Assembly: GCF_008919445.1 (NCBI RefSeq)
Contig: NZ_VSLG01000019.1
Span: forward strand, 1-50,441
Direction of reading: 5' to 3'
Source of the DNA: Serinicoccus kebangsaanensis
GTDB taxonomy: Bacteria; Actinomycetota; Actinomycetes; Actinomycetales; Dermatophilaceae
Length of the DNA: 50,441 bases
Each line of letters starts with the position of its first letter. Position 1 is the first letter of the stretch. The translations under genes and the position numbers were made by a program. The notes under the pieces are model-generated. The model was not told the origin of the DNA and did no database searches. It saw nothing but the letters and a program-made list of their open reading frames with translations. Below are positions 32,944 to 41,978 of the stretch, one piece after another.

Positions 32944-34199
32944 ACGCCCCGCAGGCGGAAACGCATACCTGGCTCGGCGAGCTCCTCGACGGCGTGCGCC
33001 GTCCACCCTGCGGTGCGGCCGCAGGCGAAGAGCACCGACCCGGCATCCCGCGGCAGGTCGTGCAGGTGCATCATCAACGCCAAGGCGGTGTCGACGTTGA
33101 GCACCCAGCCGCGCCGGACGGCCAGCTCCTCCTCCAGCAGCTCCAGCGCGCCGCGCGTCGCCTCGTCGCACTCCAGCCGGGCCAGCAGCAGCTGCGCACG
33201 CGGGTCCTGCTCGGTGTAGACCACGTGACCGAAGCCGGGTGGCGGCCGGTCGGCGACGAGCGCCGCGTCCAGCGCCGCGCCCGGGTCGCGCAGCGCGCCA
33301 CGGAGCCAGTCGATAGCCAGGGCGGAGGCGCCGACGTGCAGCGGGCTGTCCGCGGCGGCGAGGCCGGCGAGCAGGGCCGAGGACAGGTCGCTGCCCGCCG
33401 AGACCGCCACCCGCACCGCTGTCGTGGACACCGCGAGGTCGTGGTCGGCGAGGAGGACGAGCACCAGGTCGACGAGGTCGGTTGGCAGGTCGAGGTATGC
33501 CGCGAGACCGGCCGCAACGGAGGTGTCCGGTGGCACACCGGTGAGCGAGGACACCATCGCGTCGGCCGCCCGGGCTCCGGCGAGCGCGACGGCCCCGGGG
33601 CGGCGGTCGTGCCGCCCCATGTCCGCCGCCCCGGCCACGAGCACGGCGTGCTTGAACCGGTCCAGCGCGGTGGTGCTCGCGGGCAGCGCCGCGACGAGGT
33701 CGCGCAGGGCGCTGTCCGCGGCGGGGTCGACGCAGACCGTGCGGTCGGTCGACGCAGACCGTGCGGTCGGTCGACGCAGACCGTGCGGTCGGTCGAGGGG
33801 TATGCCGGTGAGCAGGTCGCGGACCTCCTCGAAGGTCCACGCCTCCCCGCTCGGCACTCCGTCGTCGACCGGCACCGTCGCACCACCCTGCCCCGTCGCA
33901 GCGCCGGCGCCCACGAGGTCCCGGATGTCGCGCCCGCGGTAGGCCAGGCTCCCCGGACCGATCTCGGTGATCTGGGTGCGGACGTCGTCGCTGGTCGAGG
34001 GGTCGCGCGAGCGTCGCGAGTGTCGCGACCGGCCACCCGCACCGGACAGCGCCTGCACCTCGGCGACGTCGAAGAGGCTCCCGGTCCCCGGCACTCGGCG
34101 GCGGGGCGCCAGCACGCCCCGGCTGACGTAGGCATACACCGTCTGGACCTTGACACCCAGGTAGTCGGCGACCTGCTGGGTCGTCAGCTCGCCCCTCAT
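32901..34199 (-). CDS. Citrate synthase-like protein with N-terminal DNA-binding (MerR-like) domain
   Basis: A 432-aa protein. Residues 1-46 are a MerR/excisionase-like HTH (LTTQQVADYLGVKVQTVYAYVSRG) and about 75-425 a citrate synthase fold. Corresponding to the neighbour's catalytic blocks it has LADHDLAVSTTAVRV, SPLHVGAS and GFGHVVYTEQDPRAQ, so several active-site residues are changed and activity may be weak or lost. Residues 136-158 are encoded by three 22-bp tandem repeats (33725-33790) inserted in frame (RPHGLRRPTARSASTDRTV). It may be a citrate/acyl-CoA-sensing repressor of the divergent citrate synthase gene; palindromes lie between them. Confidence 0.85.
   Translation of the reverse strand: MRGELTTQQVADYLGVKVQTVYAYVSRGVLAPRRRVPGTGSLFDVAEVQALSGAGGRSRHSRRSRDPSTSDDVRTQITEIGPGSLAYRGRDIRDLVGAGAATGQGGATVPVDDGVPSGEAWTFEEVRDLLTGIPLDRPHGLRRPTARSASTDRTVCVDPAADSALRDLVAALPASTTALDRFKHAVLVAGAADMGRHDRRPGAVALAGARAADAMVSSLTGVPPDTSVAAGLAAYLDLPTDLVDLVLVLLADHDLAVSTTAVRVAVSAGSDLSSALLAGLAAADSPLHVGASALAIDWLRGALRDPGAALDAALVADRPPPGFGHVVYTEQDPRAQLLLARLECDEATRGALELLEEELAVRRGWVLNVDTALALMMHLHDLPRDAGSVLFACGRTAGWTAHAVEELAEPGMRFRLRGVYTGRRGAGAGAAS
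33725..33790 (-). repeat. 22-bp tandem repeat x3 inside the citrate synthase-like CDS
   Basis: Three perfect 22-bp units (plus-strand start ggtcgacgcagaccgtgcgg) plus a 6-bp partial unit. Three units total 66 bp, so the reading frame is kept. The reverse complement matches the unit of the array at 40225-40334 in about 21 of 22 positions. Confidence 0.95.
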
Positions 34200-34200
34200 G

Positions 34201-34231
34201 TTGACGTGATCAACGTTGACACACGATCAAC
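34201..34231. promoter_or_regulatory. Operator cluster between the divergent citrate synthase genes
   Basis: The 52-bp divergent region holds a perfect palindrome TCAACGTTGA (34210-34219) and overlapping TTGA-N5-TCAA (34201-34213) and TTGA-N7-TCAA elements. The half-site TTGA/TCAA recurs four times in 31 bp. The HTH-bearing citrate synthase-like protein encoded on the left is the likely binder. Confidence 0.7.
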
Positions 34232-34251
34232 TCTAGCGGCACCCTCGGCCC

Positions 34252-35382
34252 ATGACCACGGCACCAGCAGGACTCAAGGGCCTCGTCGTCGCGCAGACCC
34301 GGACCGGCGACGTGAAGGGGCAGGACGGCTTCTACCACTTCCGGGAGTACTCCGCCGTCGACCTGGCCCGGCACCGCACCTTCGAGGACGTCGCCCACCT
34401 CATGGTCGGGGGCCACCTGCCGTCAGCAGCCGAGGCGGACGCCTTCGCCGCCGAGCTGGCCGCCGCGTCGACCATGCCGCACGAGCTGCTCGAGGTCCTG
34501 CTCGCCATCGCCCGGTCCGGTGCGGACCGCGCCTCCCTGGCCCGGCTGCGCACCGCGATCTCGATGCTGGGCTCGCTCGAGGACTTCCCCGCGAGCTACG
34601 GCGCCGAGCCGGAGCAGGTGCGCGCGGGCGTCGTCCGGCTCATCGCCCTGACGCCCGTGCTGCAGGCGGCCATCCACCGGCTCCGGCGCGGCGAGACGCC
34701 GCTGCCGCCGCGCCCCGAGCTGGGTGCCGCCGGCAGCTGGCTGTGGATGCTCACCGGCGAGGAGCCGGCGCCGGAGCACACCGCGGCGGTCACGGCATAC
34801 CTCATCAGCACGATCGACCACGGCTTCAGCGCCTCCACCTTCACCGCGCGCGTGGTCACCTCGGCCGGCGCCGACGTGGCCTCGGCGGTCTGCGGCGCCC
34901 TCGGCACCTTCGCCGGGCCGCTGCACGGCGGTGCCCCCGACCGGGCGCTGGACTCCCTCGACGAGATCGGGACCCCGGACCGGGCCCGGGGATGGGTGCG
35001 TGAGCGGGTCGCCGCCGGCGAGCGGATCATGGGCTTCGGGCACGCGGTCTACCGCACCACCGACCCCCGGGCCGTCCTCATGCGTGACCACGCCGAGCGG
35101 CTCGGCGGACCGCTGGCGGAGCTGGCGGTGGCCGTGGAGCGCGAGGTCGTCGCCGCGCTGGCCGAGCTGAAGCCGGGCCGGGAGCTGCACACCAACGTCG
35201 AGTTCTACGCCGGTGTCGTCATGGAGCAGTGCGGCATCCCGCGGGAGATGTTCACCCCGACCTTCGCGGTGGCCCGGGTCGTCGGCTGGGGCGCCCACAT
35301 CCTGGAGCAGAGCGCCGACCCAAGGATCATCCGGCCCTCGGCGGAGTATGTCGGCCCGCCGGCGCCGGCACCGCTGCCCTGA
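34252..35382 (+). CDS. Citrate synthase (type-2/CitA-like)
   Basis: A 376-aa citrate synthase/methylcitrate synthase. Catalytic blocks are intact: IDHGFSASTFTARVV (about 187-200), GPLHGGAPDRAL (about 223-234), GFGHAVYRTTDPRA (about 261-274) and NVEFYAGVV (Glu at the usual Asp position, as I recall for CitA-type enzymes) followed by FTPTFAVARVVGWGAHILEQ. It condenses oxaloacetate with acetyl- or propionyl-CoA. It is transcribed divergently from the HTH-citrate synthase-like gene across a 52-bp region packed with palindromic half-sites. Confidence 0.9.
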   Translation: MTTAPAGLKGLVVAQTRTGDVKGQDGFYHFREYSAVDLARHRTFEDVAHLMVGGHLPSAAEADAFAAELAAASTMPHELLEVLLAIARSGADRASLARLRTAISMLGSLEDFPASYGAEPEQVRAGVVRLIALTPVLQAAIHRLRRGETPLPPRPELGAAGSWLWMLTGEEPAPEHTAAVTAYLISTIDHGFSASTFTARVVTSAGADVASAVCGALGTFAGPLHGGAPDRALDSLDEIGTPDRARGWVRERVAAGERIMGFGHAVYRTTDPRAVLMRDHAERLGGPLAELAVAVEREVVAALAELKPGRELHTNVEFYAGVVMEQCGIPREMFTPTFAVARVVGWGAHILEQSADPRIIRPSAEYVGPPAPAPLP

Positions 35383-35398
35383 GCACTAGTCTGCTGCG

Positions 35399-36403
35399 GT
35401 GACCCCCGCTCCCCCGTCCCGCACGCTCTGCGCCGACGGCATCCGGCTGACGACGATCTCGACGGGGGCGGCGGTGGCGGGGCTCCGGCTCGAGGACAGC
35501 GAGGGCGGCTGGACCGACGTCGTCCTGGGTCACGCGGACCGTCGTTCCTACCGGCACGGGGGATACCTGGGAGCCGTCATCGGGCGGGTCGGCAACCGGA
35601 TCGACCGCGGGCGGTTCGAGCTGGACGGCGCGACCCACCAGGTGTCGGTCGACGAACGCGGCAACGCGCTGCACGGCGGCGTGGAGGGCTTCGACCTGCG
35701 GGAGTGGGAGCTCGTCGACGCCGCGGCGGACCACGTGACCTGGGGTCTGGTCTCGCCCGCCGGCGACCAGGGCTTCCCCGGTGAGGTGCGGGTGCAGGTG
35801 CGCTACCGGCTCAGCCCCGGCGAGGTGAGGCTCGACTACTCCGCCACCACGACCGCCCCGACCCCGCTCAACCTCACCCACCACGCCTACTTCAACCTGG
35901 ACGGCGAGTCCTCGGGCACCATCCGGGAGCACCGGCTGCAGGTCGAGGCCGACACCTTCATCCCCACCCGCCCGGACCAGATCCCGACCGGCGAGGTGCG
36001 CGAGGTCGCAGGCACCGCCTTCGACCTCCGCCAGCCGACGCCCCTCGCGGCGCCGCTCTCCGCGGCGGACGAGCAGGTGCGGATCGCCGGCGGCATCGAC
36101 CACCACTTCGTGGTGCGCGGTGAGGGTATGCGCCGGCACGCGACCCTCGTGGGCGGCTCGGGGCGCCGGCTGGAGGTCTGGAGCGACCGGCCCGGGGTGC
36201 AGGTCTACACCGGCGACCACTTCGACGGGACGATCACGGGGATCTCGGGGTCGGCATACCACCGCGAGGCGGGCGTGGCCCTGGAGACCCAGGGCCCGCC
36301 CGACGCGATCAACCAGCCGGGCTTCCCCTCGCCGGTGCTGCGCCCCGGCGAGACCTTCCGGTCGTGGACCGTCTGGCGAGTGGGCACCTCCGACCCGATC
36401 TGA
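35399..36403 (+). CDS. galM: Aldose 1-epimerase (mutarotase)
   Basis: A 334-aa GalM-type beta-sandwich enzyme. YLGAVIGRVGNRIDRGRFELDG and HGGVEGFDLREWEL (His near 93) are the first substrate block. LTHHAYFNLDGESSGTIREH carries the catalytic His pair, and VALETQGPPDAINQP near 300 the catalytic Glu. It interconverts alpha and beta sugar anomers. The gene starts with GTG 16 bp after the citrate synthase stop, so co-transcription is possible, though functionally the two are unrelated. Confidence 0.93.
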   Translation: MTPAPPSRTLCADGIRLTTISTGAAVAGLRLEDSEGGWTDVVLGHADRRSYRHGGYLGAVIGRVGNRIDRGRFELDGATHQVSVDERGNALHGGVEGFDLREWELVDAAADHVTWGLVSPAGDQGFPGEVRVQVRYRLSPGEVRLDYSATTTAPTPLNLTHHAYFNLDGESSGTIREHRLQVEADTFIPTRPDQIPTGEVREVAGTAFDLRQPTPLAAPLSAADEQVRIAGGIDHHFVVRGEGMRRHATLVGGSGRRLEVWSDRPGVQVYTGDHFDGTITGISGSAYHREAGVALETQGPPDAINQPGFPSPVLRPGETFRSWTVWRVGTSDPI

Positions 36404-36406
36404 CGG

Positions 36407-38017
36407 TCAGCGGACGGGGACGTCCCGGCGGCGCAGGCCGACGAAGCCGGCCGCCACCAGCGCCGCACCGACCACGGTCAGCACGACCGCACCGGACGCG
36501 GAGGCACCCTCGCCGACGACGTCCTGCCCCACGGCCAGGTAGGGCGAGGCGTCCAGCAGCGCGTCCGGCAGCCCCAGCCCGGGGCCGAGGTAGGCCAGCA
36601 GCGCGGCCACCGCGAAGACCGCCCAGGCGAGGCCGAAGCCCCGCGGCAGCCAGCCGAAGAGCGCCACGACCAGGCCGAGGAAGATCACCGCCGTCGGGGC
36701 GTATGCCGCGGCCCCGGCGAGCAGCTCACCCACCCACGAGTCGTCCTCCAGCGAGGCGGCGGCGGTCCCGCCCAGCGCGAGGGCGCCGACGGCTCCGATG
36801 ACCGCGGCACCGACGACGACGATCGCCAGGTGGGTGGCCATCCAGCCGCCCCGGGACCGGCGGGAGGACAGCTCGACCTCCATCCGGGCACTCTCCTCCT
36901 CCCGGCGCAGCCCGCCGACCGCCATGACGACATAGGCCGTCACCAGCATCGCGAGCATCATCAGGAAGGTCGACATCACCGGTGAGAGCACCAGCTCGGC
37001 GGCCTGCTCCTCCGAGCCCCCACCGGCACCGAGGAAACCGCCCAGGGCGGGGTTGTCCAGCACCGCGTCGACGATCTCCTGGGCCAGCGAGCCGAAGACC
37101 GCCATGAGTGCGGCGCCGCCGACCGCCCAGCCGATCACCGCGCCGCGCTGCTGGTGCCAGGCCAGGCCGACCGGGGTCCGCAGGGCCCGCGAGGCCCGGG
37201 GCGTGGCCCGCCGCGGCTGCACCAGGGCGCTGCCGACGTCCCGACGGCCGCGCAGCCAGAAGGCGAGGACCAGCAGCAGCGCCCACGCCGCCAGGGGCAG
37301 CGCCAGCGGCCACCACCGGGCGTCGTCGCCGAAGGTGCGCAGCTCGTCCACCCAGCCGTGCGGGCTGGCCCAGACCAGGGCGCTCTCCTGCAGCGCCCCG
37401 ACCCCGCGCACCAGGTAGGACGCGACGGCCAGCGCCAGGCCGATCCCCCACACGGCGCGGTTGTGCTCGACGACCTGCGCCGCCACCGCGGTGAGGCCCA
37501 CGAAGACGAGACCGAGGCCGGCGACCCCGAGGCCGTAGCGGACCGAGCCGGTGGCGTCGGCGTCGAAGGCGACCATCGCCGCGCCGATGCCGAGCCCGGC
37601 CAGGACCACCGCCGCGCTGGCGAGCAGGGCCGCGGCCACGAGCGGGGCATACCGACCGACCCGGGCCGCGAGCAGCAGCTCCAGCCGGCCGGTCTCCTCG
37701 TCCCGGCGGGTGTGCCTGGCGGTCAGCGCGATCGCCATGACCGGCACCCCGAAGGACATGACGAAGCCGAACTCGTTGGCGAAGACGCCACCCAGGGTGT
37801 CCAGCCCGGCGATCCGGCCGTTGAGGACGGCGATGGCGTCGCCGCCGAGGCTCGCGGCATAGCCTGCGACCTTCTCCGGGGTGTCGTAGAGCGCCGCGAT
37901 GGAGGACCCGGTGAGGACCATGACGCCGATCAGCGCCACCACCCAGGCGACCAGCCCCTTCCACCCGGTGCGCCAGGCGATCCCGGTCATGGTGCCGACG
38001 CCGTGGACCGCGCTCAT
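36407..38017 (-). CDS. ABC transporter permease (polyketide antibiotic exporter type)
   Basis: A 536-aa permease with about twelve hydrophobic segments in two similar halves (about 20-250 and 280-530), each starting with a conserved module ([33 protein letters not shown]). Segments such as [18 protein letters not shown] and [18 protein letters not shown] are typical of the actinobacterial exporter permease family. It is the third gene of the TetR-ABC-permease operon; its ATG overlaps the ABC gene stop (38014-38017). It probably exports a hydrophobic compound; the compound is unknown. Confidence 0.88.
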   Translation of the reverse strand: MSAVHGVGTMTGIAWRTGWKGLVAWVVALIGVMVLTGSSIAALYDTPEKVAGYAASLGGDAIAVLNGRIAGLDTLGGVFANEFGFVMSFGVPVMAIALTARHTRRDEETGRLELLLAARVGRYAPLVAAALLASAAVVLAGLGIGAAMVAFDADATGSVRYGLGVAGLGLVFVGLTAVAAQVVEHNRAVWGIGLALAVASYLVRGVGALQESALVWASPHGWVDELRTFGDDARWWPLALPLAAWALLLVLAFWLRGRRDVGSALVQPRRATPRASRALRTPVGLAWHQQRGAVIGWAVGGAALMAVFGSLAQEIVDAVLDNPALGGFLGAGGGSEEQAAELVLSPVMSTFLMMLAMLVTAYVVMAVGGLRREEESARMEVELSSRRSRGGWMATHLAIVVVGAAVIGAVGALALGGTAAASLEDDSWVGELLAGAAAYAPTAVIFLGLVVALFGWLPRGFGLAWAVFAVAALLAYLGPGLGLPDALLDASPYLAVGQDVVGEGASASGAVVLTVVGAALVAAGFVGLRRRDVPVR

Positions 38018-38934
38018 CGCGCACCGACCAGGGTCTCGTCGCCCGCGTAGGCCTGCAGGAAGAGGTCGTCCAGGCTCGGCGGCGTCACGGTGAGGGTGTG
38101 GATGCCGGCGTCGTGCAGCACACCCACCAGCCGGCCGACCGCGTCCGGCTCGGCCGACGCGTGGACCTCGTGCCGGCCCTCGTCGTCGGTGCCGGTCTCG
38201 ACGTCGCTGACCCCGGGCATACCCTCCAGGGCGGGCCGCTGGTCGGTGACCGCGCGCACCGTGGAGTGGGTATGCCGTCGCAGGTCCGTCAGCGTGCCGG
38301 TCGTGACCGTGCGGCCGGCGCGGATGATCGAGACCCGGTCGGCCAGCGCCTCGACCTCGCCGAGGATGTGGCTGGAGAGCAGCACGGTCGTGCCCTGCTC
38401 CCGGCGCTCACCGACGACCTGCTGGAAGACCTCCTCCATCAGCGGGTCCAGGCCCGAGGTCGGCTCGTCCAGCACGAGCAGCTCGGAGTCGGTGGCGAGC
38501 GCGGCGACGAGGGAGACCTTCTGCCGGTTGCCCTTGGAGTAGTCGCGCGAGCGCTTGCTGGGGTCGAGGTCGAAGCGGTCGATCAGCTCGGCCCGCCTCG
38601 ACTCGTCGATCTGCCCGTGCGCGCGGGCCAGGATGTCGATGCACTGACCGCCGGTGAGCCCGGGCCACAGCGTCACGTCCCCCGGCACGTAGGCGAGCCT
38701 GGAGTGCAGCTCCACGGCGTCCGCCCACGGGTCACCGCCGAAGAGCCGGGCGGAGCCGCCGTCGGCCCGCATCAGGCCGAGCAGGATGCGGATGGTGGTG
38801 GACTTGCCGGCGCCGTTCGGGCCGAGGAAGCCGTGCACCTCGCCGCGGTCGACGACGAGGTCCAGCCCGTCCAGCGCGGTGGTGCGGCCGAAGGTCTTGC
38901 GCAGACCGTCGATCTCGATGAGGTGGTCGCTCAT
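38014..38934 (-). CDS. ABC transporter ATP-binding protein
   Basis: A 306-aa ATPase. Walker A is GPNGAGKST (38-46); the signature is YSKGNRQKV (132-140), the variant LSGGQ seen in antibiotic-exporter ATPases; Walker B is LLVLDEP (152-158), followed by [13 protein letters not shown] and the H-loop [10 protein letters not shown]. The C-terminal part (about 215-306) is an extra domain with [10 protein letters not shown] near the end. It overlaps the TetR gene upstream (ATGA at 38931-38934) and the permease downstream, forming a tight three-gene operon. Confidence 0.92.
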   Translation of the reverse strand: MSDHLIEIDGLRKTFGRTTALDGLDLVVDRGEVHGFLGPNGAGKSTTIRILLGLMRADGGSARLFGGDPWADAVELHSRLAYVPGDVTLWPGLTGGQCIDILARAHGQIDESRRAELIDRFDLDPSKRSRDYSKGNRQKVSLVAALATDSELLVLDEPTSGLDPLMEEVFQQVVGERREQGTTVLLSSHILGEVEALADRVSIIRAGRTVTTGTLTDLRRHTHSTVRAVTDQRPALEGMPGVSDVETGTDDEGRHEVHASAEPDAVGRLVGVLHDAGIHTLTVTPPSLDDLFLQAYAGDETLVGAR

Positions 38935-39554
38935 GGCGTGCCTTTCGCGTCGGGGGTGAGCATGAGGGCGAAGAGGGAGTACATGTCGGTGCCCCAGCGG
39001 TCGATCCCCTCCGGGGCCAGCGGGTCGAAGCCGAGCATGTCGCTCAGCGGTCCGCGCAGCAGGACCCCGCCGAGGTCCATCGCGAGCAGGGCGGCGGCGC
39101 GGACCTGCGGGTCCGGCCCCGGGTCGAGGACCCCGGCGTCCCGCCACCGCAGCAGCAGGCCGAGGGTGAGGTCGTACCAGCCGCGGAGGATGGCCCGCGC
39201 CCGCTCGTCGTCGGTGAGCAGCATGCGGCGCAGGTAGGGCAGCACCGGGGAGTCCCCGGGGAAGAGCTCGGCGAAGGACCCGAACTTCTGCGTCGGCTCC
39301 TCGCCGAGGGCCGCCGCGAGCTCCTGGTCGGCGACCTGGGCCTCACCGAGCAGCCCGTCGAACAGGCCGAGGATGTGCTCGTCGCAGGCGGCCCGCAACC
39401 CGTCCTTGGAGCCGTAGTGGTGCACGACCAGGCCGGGTGAGACCTCGGCCGCCGCGGCGATGCGGCGGACCGTCGCGGCCTCGAAACCCTCGTCGGCGAA
39501 GAGCCGCAGGGAGGCGTCGCGGATCCGCGCCTTCGTGGTGAGGTCTGAACGCAT
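38931..39554 (-). CDS. TetR-family transcriptional regulator of the ABC exporter operon
   Basis: A 207-aa TetR. The HTH is [53 protein letters not shown] (about 9-61); the rest is the ligand domain with [14 protein letters not shown]. The frame is open to 39590, but ATG 39554 ([13 protein letters not shown]) is the natural start. It is the first gene of the operon with the ABC ATPase and permease, and a palindrome TTAAACGATCGTTCAA lies 11 bp upstream, so it probably autoregulates the operon. Confidence 0.92.
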   Translation of the reverse strand: MRSDLTTKARIRDASLRLFADEGFEAATVRRIAAAAEVSPGLVVHHYGSKDGLRAACDEHILGLFDGLLGEAQVADQELAAALGEEPTQKFGSFAELFPGDSPVLPYLRRMLLTDDERARAILRGWYDLTLGLLLRWRDAGVLDPGPDPQVRAAALLAMDLGGVLLRGPLSDMLGFDPLAPEGIDRWGTDMYSLFALMLTPDAKGTP

Positions 39555-39564
39555 GTTCAATACC

Positions 39565-39580
39565 TTAAACGATCGTTCAA
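39565..39580. promoter_or_regulatory. TetR operator TTAAACGATCGTTCAA
   Basis: A 16-bp near-perfect palindrome (14 of 16 positions symmetrical) lies between the divergent TetR operon and the rhomboid gene, 11 bp upstream of the TetR ATG. It is a good candidate for the TetR-family binding site and could affect both directions. Confidence 0.78.
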
Positions 39581-39607
39581 TCGCACGCAAGGTGCGAGAC
39601 TGGGGGC

Positions 39608-40213
39608 ATGAGCCAGCCAGCCACCCGCAGGGTCGACGTCCCCGCCTGGGCGAACCGCGTCATACCCGTGCTGGTGCTCGTCGCCGTGATGTGGGTGACC
39701 GAGATCGTCGACCTGCTGCTGCCGCTGCCGCTGGACCAGTTCGGCATCCGGCCGCGGGACCCGGGGCACCTGGCCGGCATCGTGCTCAGCCCGTTCCTGC
39801 ACCTGGGCTTCGGCCACCTGATGGCCAACACCGTGACGCTGCTCGTGCTCGGCTCACTGCTCGCCCTGACCACACGGCACCTGTGGCTGGTCACCGGCGG
39901 CGTGGTCCTGCTCGGCGGGCTGGGCGTGTGGCTGCTCGGTGGCCCGAACACGGTCCACATCGGCGCCAGCGGCGTCGTCTACGGGTATGCCGCGTTCCTC
40001 GCCGCCTACGGCTTCGTCGCCCGGCGGGTGGGGCAGGCGCTGCTCGGCCTGCTCGTCATCGTCGTCTACGGCTCCATGCTGTGGGGCGTGCTGCCGGTGC
40101 GCGAGGGCGTGTCCTGGCAGGCGCACCTTTTCGGGGCGGCCGCCGGTGTGGCGCTGGCGTTCTGGCTGGGGCGGCGCGACCGCGACCGCGACACGGCACC
40201 CGCCCGGCGCTGA
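39608..40213 (+). CDS. Rhomboid family intramembrane serine protease
   Basis: A 201-aa six-TM rhomboid. The catalytic Ser is S121 in HIGASGVVYG and the His is H173 in SWQAHLFGAAAG; the HLMAN segment (70-74) supplies the conserved His and Asn. It cleaves membrane protein substrates within or near the bilayer; targets are unknown. Its start is 53 bp from the divergent TetR gene. The 3' side runs into the 22-bp tandem repeat array. Confidence 0.92.
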   Translation: MSQPATRRVDVPAWANRVIPVLVLVAVMWVTEIVDLLLPLPLDQFGIRPRDPGHLAGIVLSPFLHLGFGHLMANTVTLLVLGSLLALTTRHLWLVTGGVVLLGGLGVWLLGGPNTVHIGASGVVYGYAAFLAAYGFVARRVGQALLGLLVIVVYGSMLWGVLPVREGVSWQAHLFGAAAGVALAFWLGRRDRDRDTAPARR

Positions 40214-40224
40214 TCCGGCGACCC

Positions 40225-40334
40225 GACCGGCCGCACGGTTTGCACCGACCGGCCGCACGGTCTGCGTCGACCGGCCGCACGGTCTGCGTCGACCGGCCGC
40301 ACGGTCTGCGTCGACCGGCCGCACGGTCTGCGCC
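40225..40334 (+). repeat. 22-bp tandem repeat array (5 units)
   Basis: Five 22-bp units of gaccggccgcacggtctgcg-tc run head to tail, the first slightly diverged, with a partial sixth unit at 40335-40344. The array lies between the rhomboid stop and the VOC stop, in a convergent gap. Each unit has an internal GACCG...CGGTC inverted repeat. The same unit, inverted, forms the array inside the citrate synthase-like gene at 33725-33790. Confidence 0.95.
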
Positions 40335-40348
40335 GACCGGCCGGTGGG

Positions 40349-40768
40349 TCAGGCGTCCCAGGCCGTGACGTGCCGCGCCTCGTAGATCAGGATGTCGTCG
40401 GCGCCCGGGACCTGCACCATCGCGGCGAGCCCGAAGCCCATGTCCGTCGGGCCGGAGGTGAAGATCGCCCCGCGCTGGGTCAGCTCGGCCATGGTGGCCT
40501 CGATGTCGTCGCAGACCAGCGCGATCTCGTGATGGCGTGACCCGTTGTAGCCCGGCGAGGAGGTGGGATGCACGCCCAGCTCGCTCGGCCCGGTCGCGAA
40601 GATCAGCCAGTCCGCCGGGTCCTGCGACCCGGAGTCGCCGCCGCTGCGCCTCCCCTCGTCCCCGCTGCCCGGCTCGGCCACGAACGGCCACCGCAGGACG
40701 TCCTTGAGGAAGGCGCGGGTCGCGGTCGGGTCGTCGCTGTAGATGAGGGTGTGCACCGCCGTGATCAT
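40349..40768 (-). CDS. VOC family protein
   Basis: A 139-aa glyoxalase-like protein: AVHTLIYSDDPTATRAFLKDVLRWPFV (His at about 5), ADWLIFATGPSELGVHPT, HHEIALVCDDIEATMAELTQRGAIF with metal-type His and Glu, and a C-terminal AAMVQVPGADDILIYEARH strand. It is a single-module VOC protein of unknown substrate. It starts 50 bp from the divergent LLM flavoprotein gene. Confidence 0.87.
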   Translation of the reverse strand: MITAVHTLIYSDDPTATRAFLKDVLRWPFVAEPGSGDEGRRSGGDSGSQDPADWLIFATGPSELGVHPTSSPGYNGSRHHEIALVCDDIEATMAELTQRGAIFTSGPTDMGFGLAAMVQVPGADDILIYEARHVTAWDA

Positions 40769-40818
40769 GACTCGACGCTAGCGAGGAATGCCGCGCCCCA
40801 CCAGGCGTTGACCAGGGT

Positions 40819-41835
40819 ATGAAGCGCATCGGCTTTCTCTCCTTCGGCCACTGGACGCCGCACCCCCAGTCCGCGACGCAGTCCGCCTCGGACGTCCTGC
40901 TGCAGTCGATCGACCTGGCCGCCGCGGCCGAGGACCTCGGCGCCGACGGCGCCTACTTCCGGGTGCACCACTTCGCCCGCCAGCTGGCCTCGCCCTTCCC
41001 GCTGCTCGCCGCCGTTGGCGCGCGGACGCAGCGGATCGAGATCGGCACCGGCGTGATCGACATGCGCTACGAGAACCCGCTCTACATGGTGGAGGACGCC
41101 GGGGCCGCCGACCTCATCGCCGGTGGTCGCCTCCAGCTGGGCATCAGCCGCGGCAGCCCGGAGCAGGTCGTCGAGGGTTACCGGCACTTCGGTCACGACC
41201 CTGCGGACGGTGAGAGCGACGCGGACATGGCGCGACGGCATACCGCCCGCTTCCTCAAGGCGCTCTCGGGCGAGGGGTTCGCCGAGCCGAGCCCCCGCCC
41301 GATGTTCCCCAACCCGCCCGGGCTGCTGCGCCTGGAGCCGCACAGCGAGGGCCTGCGCGAGCGGATCTGGTGGGGTGCCGGCACCCGCGCGACCGCCGAG
41401 TGGGCGGCCGGTGAGGGGATGAACCTCATGAGCTCGACCCTGCTCACCGAGGACACCGGCGTCCCCTTCCACCAGCTGCAGGCCGAGCAGATCCAGGTCT
41501 TCCGCGACGCGTGGACCGCCGCCGGTCACGACCGGACGCCCCGGGTGTCGGTGAGCCGCAGCGTCTTCCCGCTGCGGACCGCCCAGGACCACGCATACTT
41601 CGGGCTCGAGCGGCGCAGCTCCGACCAGGTCGGGATCATCGACGGCGTGCGCGCGACCTTCGGCAAGACGTATGCCGCCGAGCCGGACGAGCTCGCGCGT
41701 CAGCTGGCCGCCGACGAGGCCGTCGCCGCGGCGGACACGCTGCTGCTGACGGTCCCGAACCAGCTCGGCGTCGACTACTGCGCGCACGTGATCGAGGGCG
41801 TGCTGGAGGTGGCCGCCGAGCTCGGCTGGCGCTGA
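40819..41835 (+). CDS. LLM class flavin-dependent oxidoreductase
   Basis: A 338-aa luciferase-like monooxygenase, TIM-barrel type. Segments include ADGAYFRVHHFARQLASPFPLLAAVGARTQRIEIGTGVIDMRYENPLYMVEDAGAADLIAGGRLQLGISRGSPEQVVEGYRHFG, the typical barrel start of the F420/FMN-binding group. WWGAGTRATAEWAAGEGMNLM lies near 200. It oxidises a small molecule using reduced flavin or F420; the cofactor cannot be decided from sequence alone. The ATG is preceded by a short leader in the divergent region. Confidence 0.88.
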   Translation: MKRIGFLSFGHWTPHPQSATQSASDVLLQSIDLAAAAEDLGADGAYFRVHHFARQLASPFPLLAAVGARTQRIEIGTGVIDMRYENPLYMVEDAGAADLIAGGRLQLGISRGSPEQVVEGYRHFGHDPADGESDADMARRHTARFLKALSGEGFAEPSPRPMFPNPPGLLRLEPHSEGLRERIWWGAGTRATAEWAAGEGMNLMSSTLLTEDTGVPFHQLQAEQIQVFRDAWTAAGHDRTPRVSVSRSVFPLRTAQDHAYFGLERRSSDQVGIIDGVRATFGKTYAAEPDELARQLAADEAVAAADTLLLTVPNQLGVDYCAHVIEGVLEVAAELGWR

Positions 41836-41849
41836 GGAGGTCCCGACCG

Positions 41850-41970
41850 TCGAATTCGACCTTGCCTTCTCGCGCCATGGCGACGTTTCCCATAGTCGAA
41901 ATCGGGCCGAACCTCGATTTTCGACCGTGCTTTTTCGCGCCATGGCGACGATTCCAGTAGTCGAAATCGA
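41850..41970. repeat. Tandem pair of 57-bp palindromes, 65-bp period
   Basis: Two imperfect direct copies, each palindromic about a central CGCCATGGCG (41873-41882 and 41938-41947) with outer arms like TCGAATTCGAC/TCGATTTTCGAC and AGTCGAAATCG. They fill the gap between the convergent LLM and MFS genes and could act as a bidirectional terminator or as a mobile REP-like element. Confidence 0.85.
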
Positions 41971-41978
41971 GGGGCAGG

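Noticed and set aside
31009-33840. 943-codon minus-strand open frame
   Set aside because: It runs antisense to the MFS gene with arginine/glycine-rich shadow sequence; only the DUF2087 portion at its end is supported.
40225-40334. 22-bp array considered as CRISPR
   Set aside because: Units are contiguous with no spacers, and no cas gene is present in the window.
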